Source: Acinetobacter bouvetii DSM 14964 = CIP 107468 (GTDB lineage Bacteria > Pseudomonadota > Gammaproteobacteria > Pseudomonadales > Moraxellaceae). Taken from it: 64,000 nt of DNA. The notes beneath the pieces were generated by a model. That model was not told the DNA's origin, did not search any database, and was given only the letters and a program-made list of their open reading frames with translations. Made by a program: the position numbers and the translations under genes. The stretch covers positions 178,438 through 242,437 of the forward strand of contig NZ_KB849725.1 of assembly GCF_000368865.1 (NCBI RefSeq), in the 5' to 3' direction. Positions within the stretch are counted from its first letter, which is position 1, and each line of letters opens with the position of its first letter. Below are positions 1 through 9,579 of the stretch, piece by piece.

Positions 1-156
1 CCGTGCACGATTATGATTGGCCCAGAGGGCGGCTTCATCCCTTATGAAATTGATTTGCTCATAAAAAACGGCTGCCAAGCAGTGAGCTTGGGCAGCCGGA
101 TTATCCGTACTGAAACGGTGATTCCTTATGTGCTTGGACGCTTATTTAGCCGCTGA
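1..156 (+). CDS. rsmE: 16S rRNA m3U1498 methyltransferase RsmE, C-terminal end (partial)
   Basis: The window opens inside this gene; the last 51 codons and a TGA stop at 154-156 are present. The visible end carries the SPOUT-class cofactor knot signature of RsmE: IGPEGGF near the start and LGSRIIRTETV further on, where the family has LG-R-LR-ETA. RsmE methylates N3 of U1498 in 16S rRNA using S-adenosylmethionine. The stop lies inside the 3' end of the converging MscS gene, a 15-base tail-to-tail overlap. The 5' part is outside the window, so completeness cannot be judged. Confidence 0.9.
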   Translation, partial: PCTIMIGPEGGFIPYEIDLLIKNGCQAVSLGSRIIRTETVIPYVLGRLFSR

Positions 157-1110
157 TTCCGCTGCTGCAGCGTCACCGCGGTACACCTTCACTTCCTGTA
201 CTGGATAAGGAATAGAAACGCCGTGTTCATTGAAGGCATGAATCACGCGTTCCTGTACTTCACTGATCGAGTTGGCGGTCGTGGTTTCAGATGTATTCAC
301 CCACCAGCGTACAGTTAAATTGATGGAGAAATCTGCCAGCGCGCTGACGTTGACGGTAAAGCCCGGCTGGCTCAAAATCGTGGTATCGCGGTCTAAAATT
401 TTCAGCACAATATCTTTGGCTTTCTGCACATCATCTTCATAGCCAATGCCCACCACAAATTCACAGCGGCGGCGCGGATAAGCCGTATTGACGGTCACTG
501 CGCTGGTATAAACAGTCGCGTTGGGAATGACAATGCGGCGGCCGTCCGGAGAACGCAGGAAGGTGGCGCGGATCTGAATGTCTTCCACCGTGCCTTCCAT
601 GCCTGAAACAATAATGTCATCGCCAATTTTAAAAGGCTCGCTGAGTAAAATTAAAATGCCGGACAGCAGGTTTTGGAAGATATCTTTGAAGGCAAAACCG
701 ATGGCAACCGAACCAATCCCCAGTGCGCTCATGAGCTGGCCCGGGGTAAAGCCCGGGATGGCAACGACCATCGCAATGAGGAAGCCAATAAAGATAATGG
801 CGGAACTGCCGACACGGTTTAAAACTAAAACCAGGTTTTGTTTAGTATACGATTTTTCCGCCAGCGCCTTGCGTACAAATAATTTAAACAGCTTGGACAG
901 CATGTAAAAAATAGCAAATACAAACAATGCGATACAGATGTAAGGCAGACGCTCCCAAAATCCCTCCATAAATTTATCGATGGTGCTGTAAGCGTCGTTA
1001 TATTTTGCAGTATGTTCAATTACAGTTTGCGCTGTTTTTTCAGTCGCTTCCTGCAAAAGCTGGGTGGTGCCTTGAGTGACGTCACTCAAGGCATTTTCTT
1101 TTTCAGCCAC
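142..1110 (-). CDS. MscS-family small mechanosensitive ion channel
   Basis: A 322-residue inner-membrane protein. After a polar N-terminus of about 50 residues come hydrophobic segments near residues 55-75, 95-115 and 125-150. The third is the glycine/alanine-rich pore helix, followed by the beta-domain motif FKIGDDIIVSG-EGTVEDI that is the MscS hallmark. The soluble vestibule domain fills the rest. Family members open under membrane tension and release solutes on hypo-osmotic shock. The start codon is GTG at 1110, with no strong ribosome binding site in view. The 3' end overlaps the converging rsmE. Length is slightly above E. coli MscS because of the N-terminal extension. Confidence 0.92.
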   Translation of the reverse strand: MAEKENALSDVTQGTTQLLQEATEKTAQTVIEHTAKYNDAYSTIDKFMEGFWERLPYICIALFVFAIFYMLSKLFKLFVRKALAEKSYTKQNLVLVLNRVGSSAIIFIGFLIAMVVAIPGFTPGQLMSALGIGSVAIGFAFKDIFQNLLSGILILLSEPFKIGDDIIVSGMEGTVEDIQIRATFLRSPDGRRIVIPNATVYTSAVTVNTAYPRRRCEFVVGIGYEDDVQKAKDIVLKILDRDTTILSQPGFTVNVSALADFSINLTVRWWVNTSETTTANSISEVQERVIHAFNEHGVSIPYPVQEVKVYRGDAAAAESAAK

Positions 1111-1222
1111 GGGGGTTCCGAATCTTTAACTAATTTTCAGCTATTTTGCCTGAACTTTTACGGAAAATTAAGCAACAAAATGCAGTGAAATGATATGTTT
1201 TATGCAATTTAGCATAAATGCA

Positions 1223-1804
1223 TTAAAAGTATGCAGTGCCTTTCTGCATCATTTCCTGCGGGGTTTCCAGCTCACCGCTGCCCATCATGTAAGACACCAG
1301 GCTGCCGGCTGAAAAAATGCTCAGAACAGCAATAATGATCATCAGCCATGCCAGCAGTTTTTCCCAAAATGCAGCTGGGCGCGGAGCGCCATAGCGGTTT
1401 AGGCCGGCGGTGCCAGGCGCCAGCAGCAGATACAGAATAAAAAATACATTGATGACCGGCAGCAGCATCAGCAGCATCATCCAGCCGGATTTGTCTAAAT
1501 CATGCAGGCGGCGCGCGGTAATGACGATATAAAAATACAGATAGAATACCAGCAGCGCGACATAGCCCAATCCCGCCATGCCGGTCAGCAGATCAGCAAA
1601 CTGACTGTTCAGGGTCATGGTGCTGAAATTAAAAATGCCAACCGCCAAGCTGAATGCAATAGAAGCAAAGAAGCTGAGCACATTTAAAAATGCGTACCAG
1701 CCAATAAAGCTTAAACGCCCAAAGCGGCCTCTGATAGACAGCGGGTGATCTGTTTCAGGGGCTGGATTGCGGGAAAAAAAAGGAGAGGAGTCTTGTGAAT
1801 TCAT
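1223..1804 (-). CDS. DUF805 family inner-membrane protein
   Basis: 193 residues. The motif GRFGRLSFIGWYAFLN at about residues 26-41 and the later ARRLHDLDKSGWMMLL are the two signatures of DUF805 (YhaH-type) membrane proteins. Four hydrophobic segments are visible, roughly at 35-60, 70-100, 110-128 and 150-172. The function of the family is not established. The preceding polar N-terminus of about 25 residues is longer than in short members. The gene is transcribed in the same direction as the MscS gene 112 bases downstream, and divergently from acs. Confidence 0.85.
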   Translation of the reverse strand: MNSQDSSPFFSRNPAPETDHPLSIRGRFGRLSFIGWYAFLNVLSFFASIAFSLAVGIFNFSTMTLNSQFADLLTGMAGLGYVALLVFYLYFYIVITARRLHDLDKSGWMMLLMLLPVINVFFILYLLLAPGTAGLNRYGAPRPAAFWEKLLAWLMIIIAVLSIFSAGSLVSYMMGSGELETPQEMMQKGTAYF

Positions 1805-1974
1805 GGGCTAAGCCAGCTGATAACTAAGTTATATTTAAGGGAGATGCTGTACGGATTTTCAGCATGATTATAAAACTAAAATATAAAATGCAAAAGAAAT
1901 GTTCGGATACGCAAATGAGACAGGAAAGGCTTGAATTTGATCTCAAGCCTATGTTTTAAATAGAATGAACAAAA

Positions 1975-1990
1975 TACGACCAAAGCAGGG
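1975..1990. promoter_or_regulatory. Candidate CrbR box upstream of acs
   Basis: The sequence TACGACCAAAGCAGGG lies 108 bases before the acs start. Its core ACGACCAAAG recurs exactly upstream of yjcH-actP (15062-15077), and with one change upstream of the unknown gene beside crbR (11182-11197), where it is a near-perfect palindrome. The CrbS/CrbR system is known in other gammaproteobacteria to activate acs and actP, so this is proposed as the response-regulator site. Assignment to CrbR is inference. Confidence 0.5.
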
Positions 1991-2098
1991 TTGATCTGCT
2001 TAAAAAATAAACGCCATACTGGCGCGATGCAGAAATATAAAATCAAAAATGTGGCATGCATCTCGTGATGAGATGAAAAAAATCAAGGAAGTACAATT

Positions 2099-4039
2099 AT
2101 GAATGAAATCTATCCTGTCCCTGAAAGTTTCAAAAAAACCGCCCGTATCTTGGAATCGGAGTACTTCGAACACTATCAAAAATCTATCGAACAGCCGGAT
2201 GAGTTTTGGGCGGAGCAGGCGCGTAAACTGGATTGGATCAAGCCCTTTACACAAGTGAAAAACACCAGTTTCAAGCAAGATGATTTTAAAATTGAATGGT
2301 TTGCCGATGGCCAGCTGAATGTCAGCGCCAATTGCCTCGACCGACATTTGAAAGAGCATCCGTATAAGCCGGCGATTATCTGGGAGGGCGATCATCCTTC
2401 GCGCCATAAAATCATATCATTTGAAGAACTGCATGATGAGACTTGCCGTTTTGCCAATGTGCTGAAAAAGCATGGCGTGGGCAAGGGAGACCGCGTGGTG
2501 CTGTATATGCCGATGGTGCCGGAAGCGGCAATTGCCATGCTGGCCTGCGCCCGGATTGGCGCCGTGCATTGTGTGGTCTTTGGTGGTTTTTCGCCAGATT
2601 CACTGGCCAGCCGAATTGATGACAGCCAAGCCAAGATGGTGATTACAGCAGATTGCGGGATGCGCGGCGGCAAGCCGATTCCGCTGAAAGAAAATGTGGA
2701 TATTGCATTGCAGATCCCAGGCACGGAATCGGTGCAGCATGTGATGGTCGTGCACCGTACGGGCAACCCGATTGAGATGAAGCCGGAACGCGACCTGTGG
2801 TATCACATGGAAATCATGTCCGTGAATGATCTTTGCCCGCCGGAGCCGATGAATGCGGAAGATCCGTTATTTATTCTGTATACCTCCGGCTCTACAGGCA
2901 AGCCGAAAGGCGTGCTGCATACGACCGGCGGCTATCTGACTTATGTCAACTGCACCTTCCGCGAAGTTTTTGATTTAAAGCAGGATGACGTGTTCTGGTG
3001 TACCGCCGATGTCGGCTGGATCACGGGGCATTCCTATGTGCTGTATGGGCCATTGTCGAATGGCGCTACGACGGTGATGTTTGAAGGCGTGCCGCAGTAT
3101 CCGACGTGGGCGCGCACCGGGCATATTGTCGATAAGCACAACGTCACCATTCTGTATACCGCGCCAACGGCCATCCGCGCCATGATGCGTGAAGGCGATG
3201 CCTTTGTCCGCGAAAGCGACCGCAGCAGCCTGCGCCTGCTGGGCTCAGTCGGTGAGCCGATTAACCCTGAAGCATGGAATTGGTACTATACCGTTGTGGG
3301 CGAAAGCCGCTGCCCGATCGTGGATACATGGTGGCAGACTGAAACAGGCGGCCACATGATCACCCCGCTGCCGGGCGCGATGGCCTTGAAACCGGGTTCT
3401 GCAGCGCGTCCATTTTTTGGCGTACAGCCGGCAGTGGTGGATGCGGACGGGAAAGAGCTGGAAGGCGCCGCCGAAGGCAATTTGGTGATTAAAGATTCTT
3501 GGCCCGGGCAAATGCGCACTATCTGGGGCGATCCTGAGCGCTTTATCGAAGCGTATTTTTCAACGTATCCAGGCACGTATTTTACTGGAGACGGTGTGCG
3601 CCGGGATGCGGACGGCTATTACTGGATTACCGGCCGGGTCGATGATGTATTGAATGTCTCTGGCCACCGCTTGGGCACAGCAGAAATTGAAAGCGCGCTG
3701 GTGGCGCATGAGCTGGTGGCGGAATCGGCTGTCGTCGGCATGCCGCACGATATTAAAGGGCAAGGCATTTGCGCGTTTGTGACCTTGCAGGCGGGTACGC
3801 CGGAGTCTGAAGAATTGCGCCAGGAACTGGTGGCATGGGTGCGCAAAATTTTGGGCCCTGTTGCAACACCGGATGCGCTGCATTGGGCGCCAGCTTTGCC
3901 TAAAACCCGCTCAGGCAAAATTATGCGCCGGATTTTGCGTAAAATTGCCGCCAATGAGCTGGATACCTTAGGCGATACTTCAACACTCGCAGAACCGCAG
4001 GTGGTTGAATATTTAATTGCGACGGTTTATCCAAAATAA
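2099..4039 (+). CDS. acs: Acetyl-CoA synthetase (acetate-CoA ligase)
   Basis: 646 residues, the normal length for bacterial Acs. It activates acetate to acetyl-AMP and then acetyl-CoA in the cytoplasm. The AMP-binding P-loop [11 protein letters not shown] sits at about 261-271, the WWQTETGG motif follows near 413-420, and the C-terminal hinge and [20 protein letters not shown] are intact. PKTRSGK at 601-607 places the regulatory lysine (acetylated in the well-studied enzymes) at K607. An AAGGA Shine-Dalgarno lies just before ATG 2099. It shares a putative upstream box with actP, fitting joint control of acetate uptake and activation. Confidence 0.97.
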   Translation: MNEIYPVPESFKKTARILESEYFEHYQKSIEQPDEFWAEQARKLDWIKPFTQVKNTSFKQDDFKIEWFADGQLNVSANCLDRHLKEHPYKPAIIWEGDHPSRHKIISFEELHDETCRFANVLKKHGVGKGDRVVLYMPMVPEAAIAMLACARIGAVHCVVFGGFSPDSLASRIDDSQAKMVITADCGMRGGKPIPLKENVDIALQIPGTESVQHVMVVHRTGNPIEMKPERDLWYHMEIMSVNDLCPPEPMNAEDPLFILYTSGSTGKPKGVLHTTGGYLTYVNCTFREVFDLKQDDVFWCTADVGWITGHSYVLYGPLSNGATTVMFEGVPQYPTWARTGHIVDKHNVTILYTAPTAIRAMMREGDAFVRESDRSSLRLLGSVGEPINPEAWNWYYTVVGESRCPIVDTWWQTETGGHMITPLPGAMALKPGSAARPFFGVQPAVVDADGKELEGAAEGNLVIKDSWPGQMRTIWGDPERFIEAYFSTYPGTYFTGDGVRRDADGYYWITGRVDDVLNVSGHRLGTAEIESALVAHELVAESAVVGMPHDIKGQGICAFVTLQAGTPESEELRQELVAWVRKILGPVATPDALHWAPALPKTRSGKIMRRILRKIAANELDTLGDTSTLAEPQVVEYLIATVYPK

Positions 4040-4058
4040 TCGGTCAGGGCTGATGAAT

Positions 4059-4093
4059 GCTGTCTGTGAAATTCAGGCAGCTTTTTTATTTTT
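4059..4093 (+). terminator. Intrinsic terminator after acs
   Basis: An 8-bp stem, GCTGTCTG with CAGGCAGC (one wobble), has a 7-base loop and is followed by a T-rich tract. It lies 20 bases past the acs stop. Confidence 0.75.
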
Positions 4094-4177
4094 GGAATAA
4101 GCACAGCAGGCATTCAGATATGCCTTAATAGCAGGCTCTGCTAAGCTCAAAAAATAGAAATAAAATCAGACCATATT

Positions 4178-5356
4178 ATGAATGCGCCAACTTCATGGAC
4201 TGCAGATCCGCTTGATACCGCCCAGCAGCTGGCGGACACTTTTGCACTGACGGCAGCCGAACGCGACAAGCAGGGCGGCAATCCAAAATATGAGCGTGAT
4301 TTGATCCGCCAAAGCGGTTTGCTCGGGCTGTCTATACCGCAGCAGTATGGCGGGCAAGGGTCATCGTGGAATACCATTTTTAAAACCATTCAACAGATTG
4401 CGCAGGCAGACAGTTCTCTGGCGCATGTGTATGGTTTTCATCATTTGCTGATTGCCACGGTACAGCTGTTTGCACAGCCTGAGCAGTATGCGCCTTGGTT
4501 TGAACAGACGGCAAAAGACAGCTTATTTTGGGGCAATACCTTAAACCCGTTAGATAAACGGACATCAGCCCAACAGATATCTGAACATGAATTTATTTTT
4601 CATGGCGACAAAAGCTTTTGTTCAGGGTCTATCGACTCTGACATTTTACTGTGCTCAGGATTTAATGATGCTGGAAAACTGCTGATTGGGGTGATTCCAA
4701 CGGCGCGTGACGGTGTGAGCTTTTTAGGCGACTGGAACAATATGGGACAGCGCCAAACCGACAGCGGCACCAGTCATTTTGAGCAGGTCAAAATACATAG
4801 GGATGAACTGCTGCTGAATCCCGGTCCGCTCAGTACGCCGTATTCCAGCCTGCGCCCGCTGATTGCCCAGCTAATTTTTGTGCATCTGTTTTTGGGTGTG
4901 GCGGAAGGGGCGTATCAAACAGCAATTGCGACAGTGAAAACTCAAAAGGCATGGTCGAAGTCTTTGGCAGAAAATGCTGTGAATGACCCTTTTACGCAAA
5001 AGCATTTTGCGGAGTTTTATGTGCAGCTGGAAGGTGTGCGGCTGCTGGCGGGCAAGGCCATTGCGACTTTGCAGGCTGCGTGGGATGTCGGTGAAAGCTT
5101 AACAGCATCGCAGCGCGGTGAGGTATCCATTGCGGTTGCCACCGCAAAAATTGCAGCCACCAACGCATCTTTGAATATTACACAAAATATTTTTCAGGTA
5201 ATGGGCGCACGGGCAACCACAGCCAAGTTAAATATCGACCGCTTCTGGCGCAATGTGCGCACGCAGACGCTGCATGACCCGATTGATTATAAATATCAGG
5301 AAATCGGTGAATGGGTGCTGACCGGCAAAGTGCCGGATCCGAGTTTTTATTCCTAA
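4178..5356 (+). CDS. Acyl-CoA dehydrogenase-fold flavin monooxygenase, DszC/SfnB-like
   Basis: 392 residues with the acyl-CoA dehydrogenase fold: a helical N-terminal domain (GLLGLSIPQQYGGQG at about 47-61), a middle beta domain, and a C-terminal helical domain ending in an RNVRTQTLHDP-YKYQEIGEW motif typical of the DszC/SfnB branch. That branch uses reduced flavin and oxygen instead of a fatty acyl-CoA; DszC oxidises dibenzothiophene sulfur, and SfnB is a sulfur-starvation enzyme. The nearby sfnG and msuE, which supply FMNH2, support a role in organosulfur use. A true acyl-CoA dehydrogenase role seems less likely because no clear catalytic glutamate context is seen. Substrate unknown. Confidence 0.75.
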   Translation: MNAPTSWTADPLDTAQQLADTFALTAAERDKQGGNPKYERDLIRQSGLLGLSIPQQYGGQGSSWNTIFKTIQQIAQADSSLAHVYGFHHLLIATVQLFAQPEQYAPWFEQTAKDSLFWGNTLNPLDKRTSAQQISEHEFIFHGDKSFCSGSIDSDILLCSGFNDAGKLLIGVIPTARDGVSFLGDWNNMGQRQTDSGTSHFEQVKIHRDELLLNPGPLSTPYSSLRPLIAQLIFVHLFLGVAEGAYQTAIATVKTQKAWSKSLAENAVNDPFTQKHFAEFYVQLEGVRLLAGKAIATLQAAWDVGESLTASQRGEVSIAVATAKIAATNASLNITQNIFQVMGARATTAKLNIDRFWRNVRTQTLHDPIDYKYQEIGEWVLTGKVPDPSFYS

Positions 5357-5630
5357 ATCAGGAATATTTTAGGCTCAATGGCCAGATGAAAAAATACAAG
5401 GCCGTATTTTCAGATCCTTTATATTGATTTAATGAGTACAGGTATACCAATTGTAAAAAAGCAGAGGGCTGGATTGATTTTTAATAGGCTGCAATAAATA
5501 CTAAGGCAGAAATTTTTTGTACGATGAATTAGCTGAATGAACTTAATCCATCAATAAGTGTCTAATATATAAATTTAAATATTAATAACTTAAAAATAAT
5601 TTAAGCATTTCAGTTGAGCTGGAGAATACA

Positions 5631-6410
5631 ATGAATATGCCTCAAAGTTTATGGGATTTGTCAGGTAAAGTGGCCTTAGTCACAGGCGGCGCCGCAGGAA
5701 TTGGCCGGGCCAGCGCTGCTTTGCTGGCGCAATCTGGTGCCCGTGTCATGATTGCGGACTTGAATACCGAAGCTGCTGCGCAGACCGCTCAGGAAATTGC
5801 CCAGCAAACCGGAAATGAAGTCAAAAGCGTCATGTGCAATATTTTAGATGACGCGCAATTGGTCAATGCCGTTGAAATGACTTTGCAGGCCTTTGGCAGC
5901 CTTCATATTTTGGTCAATAACGCAGGCGGCGGCGGAGGAGGGCGTGAAGCGCCAGATCAGATTACTGTTGATGATTTTATCCGTGATTTTCAATTGAATG
6001 TTTTTGCCGCATGGCGCTTATGCCAGCTGGCTGCACCGCATATGCAGCAAGCTGGCTATGGTTCGATTATTAATATTACGTCGATGAGCTCTATTAATAA
6101 AAGTCCTGCTATGAGCGGTTATGCTTCATCTAAAGCAGCGCTCAATCATATGGGGGCAAATTTAGCGCATGATTTTGGGCCGAGTATTCGCATTAATGCG
6201 GTCGGGCCTGGCGCAATTCGCACCGCAGCACTGGAAAAAGTCATGACTCCTGAAATTGAGAAACGCATGCTGGCGCATACCCCATTACAGCGTTTGGGAG
6301 AGGCGCAAGATATCGCCGGCGCAGTCTTGTTTTTTGCGGCCCCTATTTCTTCATGGATTTCAGGACAAACCTTGTTTGTGAATGGCGGCGGAGTGCAAAC
6401 CTTGGATTAG
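5631..6410 (+). CDS. Short-chain dehydrogenase/reductase (SDR)
   Basis: 259 residues, a classical SDR. TGGAAGIGRASA near residue 18 is the glycine-rich NAD(P) site, NNAG near 97 stabilises the core, the serine of NITSMSS and YASSK near 162 form the catalytic set, and the C-terminus has SSWISGQTLFVNGG. Asp after the second beta strand (MIADLN) suggests NAD rather than NADP. It resembles the glucose 1-dehydrogenase / 7-alpha-hydroxysteroid dehydrogenase group, but the substrate cannot be read. A glycine run (six residues) follows NNAG, which is unusual. Its terminator at 6439 closes the unit. The 270 bases before it are AT-rich with no gene. Confidence 0.88.
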   Translation: MNMPQSLWDLSGKVALVTGGAAGIGRASAALLAQSGARVMIADLNTEAAAQTAQEIAQQTGNEVKSVMCNILDDAQLVNAVEMTLQAFGSLHILVNNAGGGGGGREAPDQITVDDFIRDFQLNVFAAWRLCQLAAPHMQQAGYGSIINITSMSSINKSPAMSGYASSKAALNHMGANLAHDFGPSIRINAVGPGAIRTAALEKVMTPEIEKRMLAHTPLQRLGEAQDIAGAVLFFAAPISSWISGQTLFVNGGGVQTLD

Positions 6411-6438
6411 ATTCGAAGAATGCATTTACATATCAAAA

Positions 6439-6463
6439 AAAACCTCCTGTTTGGAGGTTTTTT
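6439..6463 (+). terminator. Intrinsic terminator after the SDR gene
   Basis: AAAACCTCC pairs with GGAGGTTTT around a TGTTT loop, with flanking A and T runs. It lies between the SDR gene and the converging riboflavin synthase gene, so it could serve both. Confidence 0.8.
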
Positions 6464-6500
6464 GATGCGTCCTAATTTATCGTTCTTTTTAACTAAAATT

Positions 6501-7115
6501 TTACTTTTGATGAATATGTTCCAGCGTATCGACCAGCGTGCGGGTCATTTGATCAATCTCATAATTCACGGCATCCCCTGTTTTTACATCTTTCCAAGTG
6601 GTCAGGCGCAAGGTTTCAGGAATCAGGTCAATCGAGATTTCACTGCTGTCCCGGTCGACGCGGTTGACCGTTAAGCTGCAGCCATTCAGTCCAATAAAGC
6701 CTTTGAGAAAGAAATATTTGATTTTGCCATCTGGAATCAGTAAATCGATATGCAGGGTTTCACCTTTGCGGCTCACGTGCTTCACTTGTGCTGTACCTTC
6801 AATATGGCCGTACAGGTTGTGTCCGCCATTTTCCGCACCAACTTTGGCAGAGCGTTCAATATTCACCGCGTCACCAGTTTTCAGGCTGCCCAGCGTAGTC
6901 AGGCTGAGGGTGAGGTCTGAAACATCAAAATGCACTTGGCTGGCGGCTAAATCGATCTGCGTTGCGGTCAGGCAGGTGCCATTCACAGCGACACTGGCGC
7001 CAATAAAGACATCATGGAAAAAATCATGTTCATTGGAAATCACCAGTGTAATGAATCCTTCACCTTGGCGGATTTCTAAAATTTTTTCTAAGCCTTGAAC
7101 AATACCGGTATACAT
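6501..7115 (-). CDS. ribE: Riboflavin synthase, alpha subunit
   Basis: 204 residues, the usual size. The N-terminus MYTGIVQG is the signature of the enzyme, which dismutates two 6,7-dimethyl-8-ribityllumazine molecules to riboflavin. The protein shows its two internal lumazine-binding repeats: NGTCLTAT in the first half and NGCSLTVN in the second, each with a GHV-like stretch (GHNLYGHIEG in between). The active-site region near the start is intact. It lies in the same orientation as sfnG-msuE, 223 bases downstream of sfnG with a likely terminator between. The location beside two flavin-dependent sulfur enzymes is suggestive but may be chance. No FMN riboswitch was recognised upstream. Confidence 0.95.
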   Translation of the reverse strand: MYTGIVQGLEKILEIRQGEGFITLVISNEHDFFHDVFIGASVAVNGTCLTATQIDLAASQVHFDVSDLTLSLTTLGSLKTGDAVNIERSAKVGAENGGHNLYGHIEGTAQVKHVSRKGETLHIDLLIPDGKIKYFFLKGFIGLNGCSLTVNRVDRDSSEISIDLIPETLRLTTWKDVKTGDAVNYEIDQMTRTLVDTLEHIHQK

Positions 7116-7248
7116 CTGCTGATTTCCCTCTGTGCGGTGCAGTATATTCTAAAGTGAAATGGCGGGCGGGTCATAACGCATTTTGCAATAAATAGCGCTG
7201 TTGAATGCCGTGTTTAAGCATGCCCCTGCAGCGGCTATGGTAAATAAA

Positions 7249-7275
7249 AAATCCCTCCAAGCCGAGCCCTGGAGA
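7249..7275 (-). terminator. Probable terminator of the msuE-sfnG unit
   Basis: Read on the minus strand, CTCCA and TTGGAG flank a GC-rich loop and are followed by GGATTTTTTATT. The stem is short, so this is tentative. It lies about 65 bases past the sfnG stop. Confidence 0.45.
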
Positions 7276-7338
7276 GAAGAAAAGCCATTGTCCGCTTATC
7301 ATTGTTATTATGGTGCGGTGACTGCAGCCAGCGCTGTT

Positions 7339-8442
7339 TTAGGCAGATTTGGCTGGGACACGCTGTTGCTGCGTTTCCAGTTCACGCACCAAAGGCAATA
7401 CGTTCTCGCCAAAGTATTCAACTTCTTCAATAAAATGCAGGAAGCCGGATAAAATCAGGTCGACGCCGACACGCTTCAATTCCACAATCCGTTCGGCGAT
7501 TTGCAGCGGCGTGCCAATCAGATTGGTGCGGAAACCGTCGTTATACTGCACCAGATCTTCAAAAGTTGATTTAGCCCAGTTGCCTTCACCTTCTGCCGTG
7601 GCTGCGCCTGCTTCGCGGGTCGCATCGCCAAAAGCGTTCACGGCTTCAGCATTGGCTTTATCAATGATTTCCTGCAGCACCGCTTGCGCTTCTTCTTCGG
7701 TATCGCGGGCAATGACAAAGGCATTCACGCCCACTTTAACGCTGTGGCCATTGGCTTTGGCTTTTTCTCGGATGTCATCAATCTGCTTTTTCAGCTCTTC
7801 CGGTGTATTGCCGTTGGTGAAATACCAGTCGGATACTCGGGATGCCATGTCGCGGGCAGCCCGTGAGCTGCCGCCTTGGAAAATTTCAATATGCGGCTTT
7901 TGCAGCGGTTTAGGACTTAAGGTGTAGTCCTTAAACTGATAGTACTTGCCGTCAAAACTGAAATTATCCTGTGTCCATACCCCTTTTAAGCTGCGGATGA
8001 ACTCTTCCGAGCGCGCATAGCGCTGGTCATGCTCTGGCCATTCTTCGCCAATCGCATCAAACTCACCGCGGAACCAGCCGCTGACCACATTGATGGCAAT
8101 ACGGCCATTGGTCAGATGGTCAATGGTCGCCAGTTGCTTGGCGGCCAGCGCCGGTTTCCAAGGGCCTGGCAAAATGGCGGCAATGACTTTCAGGCGTTCA
8201 GTTTTGGCCAAGATGCCATGGCTGAAGCTGACCGATTCATGCTGGTTTTCTGCGTTATAGCCGGCTGTAAAACGGATTTGTGTCAAAGCATATTCAAAAC
8301 CGCTTTCCTCGGCCGCTTGCGCCAAGCGCACATTGTAGTCATAGCTCCAGTCTGTGCGCTGTTCAATATTGCTGACCACTAAACCGCCGCTGACGTTCGG
8401 CACCCAATATGCAAATTTAATCTCGCTATCCGGCTGTGACAT
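7339..8442 (-). CDS. sfnG: Dimethylsulfone monooxygenase SfnG (FMNH2-dependent)
   Basis: 367 residues of the bacterial luciferase-like TIM-barrel family. The N-terminal stretch FAYWVPNVSGGLVVS and the long conserved run around HLTNGRIAINVVSGWF and EFIRSLKGVWTQD are those of SfnG, which oxidises dimethylsulfone to methanesulfinate using FMNH2 and oxygen. This is part of converting dimethyl sulfide to usable sulfur under sulfate limitation. It starts 25 bases after the msuE stop on the same strand, so the two form an operon in which MsuE supplies reduced FMN. A sigma-54 regulator (SfnR) often sits nearby in Pseudomonas; none is in this window. Confidence 0.9.
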   Translation of the reverse strand: MSQPDSEIKFAYWVPNVSGGLVVSNIEQRTDWSYDYNVRLAQAAEESGFEYALTQIRFTAGYNAENQHESVSFSHGILAKTERLKVIAAILPGPWKPALAAKQLATIDHLTNGRIAINVVSGWFRGEFDAIGEEWPEHDQRYARSEEFIRSLKGVWTQDNFSFDGKYYQFKDYTLSPKPLQKPHIEIFQGGSSRAARDMASRVSDWYFTNGNTPEELKKQIDDIREKAKANGHSVKVGVNAFVIARDTEEEAQAVLQEIIDKANAEAVNAFGDATREAGAATAEGEGNWAKSTFEDLVQYNDGFRTNLIGTPLQIAERIVELKRVGVDLILSGFLHFIEEVEYFGENVLPLVRELETQQQRVPAKSA

Positions 8443-8467
8443 GGCTGAACCCTCTTAATTTTAGATG

Positions 8468-9199
8468 TTATGCAACGTGAGTCTTAGGCTTCTTGTGGTG
8501 CAGGCGCGCTTCTGCTGCATCTAGCGTCGGGACTGCTGCAGAAGGCAATACGTCTTCCTGCTCGATTTGTTTGTTAATGCCCAGGTTTTGGTTGGCTTGC
8601 TGTGATTTTTCTTTGATGGCTTCTGCACGCTGGCCTTTGGCAGGCGCCCACTCTAAAATGGGCAATGCGCGGGCAACGGCAAGCGTAATGCGGTCTAGCA
8701 GGAATTCACTGTGAATGGTGTATTCAGGGGTGAAATCTTTATCTGTAGCATAAACACCGATTGGCAAAGTCTGCGCTTGGAAAAAACTGAACAGCGGGCG
8801 CAATTGATGTTCAAGCACCAGCGCATGGCGTTCGCTGCCGCCAGAAGCCGCTAACAGCACAGGAACATCGACCAAAGCCGTTTGTTCAACAAAGTCAAAG
8901 AAGTGCTTAAATAAGCCTGTAAATGAGGCGCGGTAAACCGGTGTGCCGACAATCAGTGCATCTGCTGCTTCCACAGCAGCCAAATCATCCTGAACGCGCT
9001 GCGGCAATTGATTGCGGTAAATTGCGCCGCCCAGCAGCTGGCCAATTTCGCTGAATTTAATGAAATGCACATTAATCGGGGTTGCTTCGCCCAGTTCATC
9101 AATAATGGCTTGAACCAGCGCTTCGGTTTTTGACGGATTATTGAGGCCGCCTGAAACAGCAACAATGTTCAGCGGTTTTTGTTGAATTGAATTTGACAT
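8468..9199 (-). CDS. msuE: FMN reductase MsuE (NADH-dependent)
   Basis: 243 residues of the NADPH-dependent FMN reductase / flavodoxin-like fold. The start NIVAVSGGLNNPSKTEALV has the phosphate-binding loop of the family, VGTPVYRASFTGLFKHFFDF near residue 83 is the central motif, and LLAASGGSERHALVLEHQLRP follows. MsuE reduces FMN with NADH and passes FMNH2 to SsuD/MsuD/SfnG-type monooxygenases. It is first in the msuE-sfnG unit. The C-terminal 50 residues are an Ala/Gln-rich extension longer than the core domain. The upstream region 9200-9579, shared with crbR on the other strand, is AT-rich. Confidence 0.9.
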   Translation of the reverse strand: MSNSIQQKPLNIVAVSGGLNNPSKTEALVQAIIDELGEATPINVHFIKFSEIGQLLGGAIYRNQLPQRVQDDLAAVEAADALIVGTPVYRASFTGLFKHFFDFVEQTALVDVPVLLAASGGSERHALVLEHQLRPLFSFFQAQTLPIGVYATDKDFTPEYTIHSEFLLDRITLAVARALPILEWAPAKGQRAEAIKEKSQQANQNLGINKQIEQEDVLPSAAVPTLDAAEARLHHKKPKTHVA

Positions 9200-9579
9200 T
9201 TTTTTTTAACCTGAAAAATAGGGTTAGCTCGGAATGCCTTGTATTAATCCTGAATGCGCTTATTCCTGTAAAATAAGCAAAAGTCCAAAAGTTATCAGTT
9301 TTTTAGATATGCGGAATTATGTGAAATATTAAATAATAGATTCTATCTAATTGATTGAATTTTAATTTTATATTGAATTCTGATAATGATTTTACATCGG
9401 CGGCTAAAATTTATAAGAAAAAATGATTTGAACTGAAGAATTCATGAAATGCAGATAAACCGAATAATTTGTGCAGTAAAACCGCATTTTCATAAAAAAA
9501 TAGTTATAACTTGCATATCCTTAAAGCCTCATGTGTGGTTAGAATAGGGCTACTGTGCACAAGATCTTTCACGCTGCTT

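Noticed and set aside
7116..7338. FMN riboswitch upstream of riboflavin synthase
   Set aside because: None of the conserved RFN helices was recognisable in this 223-base gap, and a terminator occupies part of it.
7201..7452. 83-codon plus-strand frame
   Set aside because: It overlaps the 3' end of sfnG on the other strand and has no ribosome site; the overlap part is an antisense shadow.
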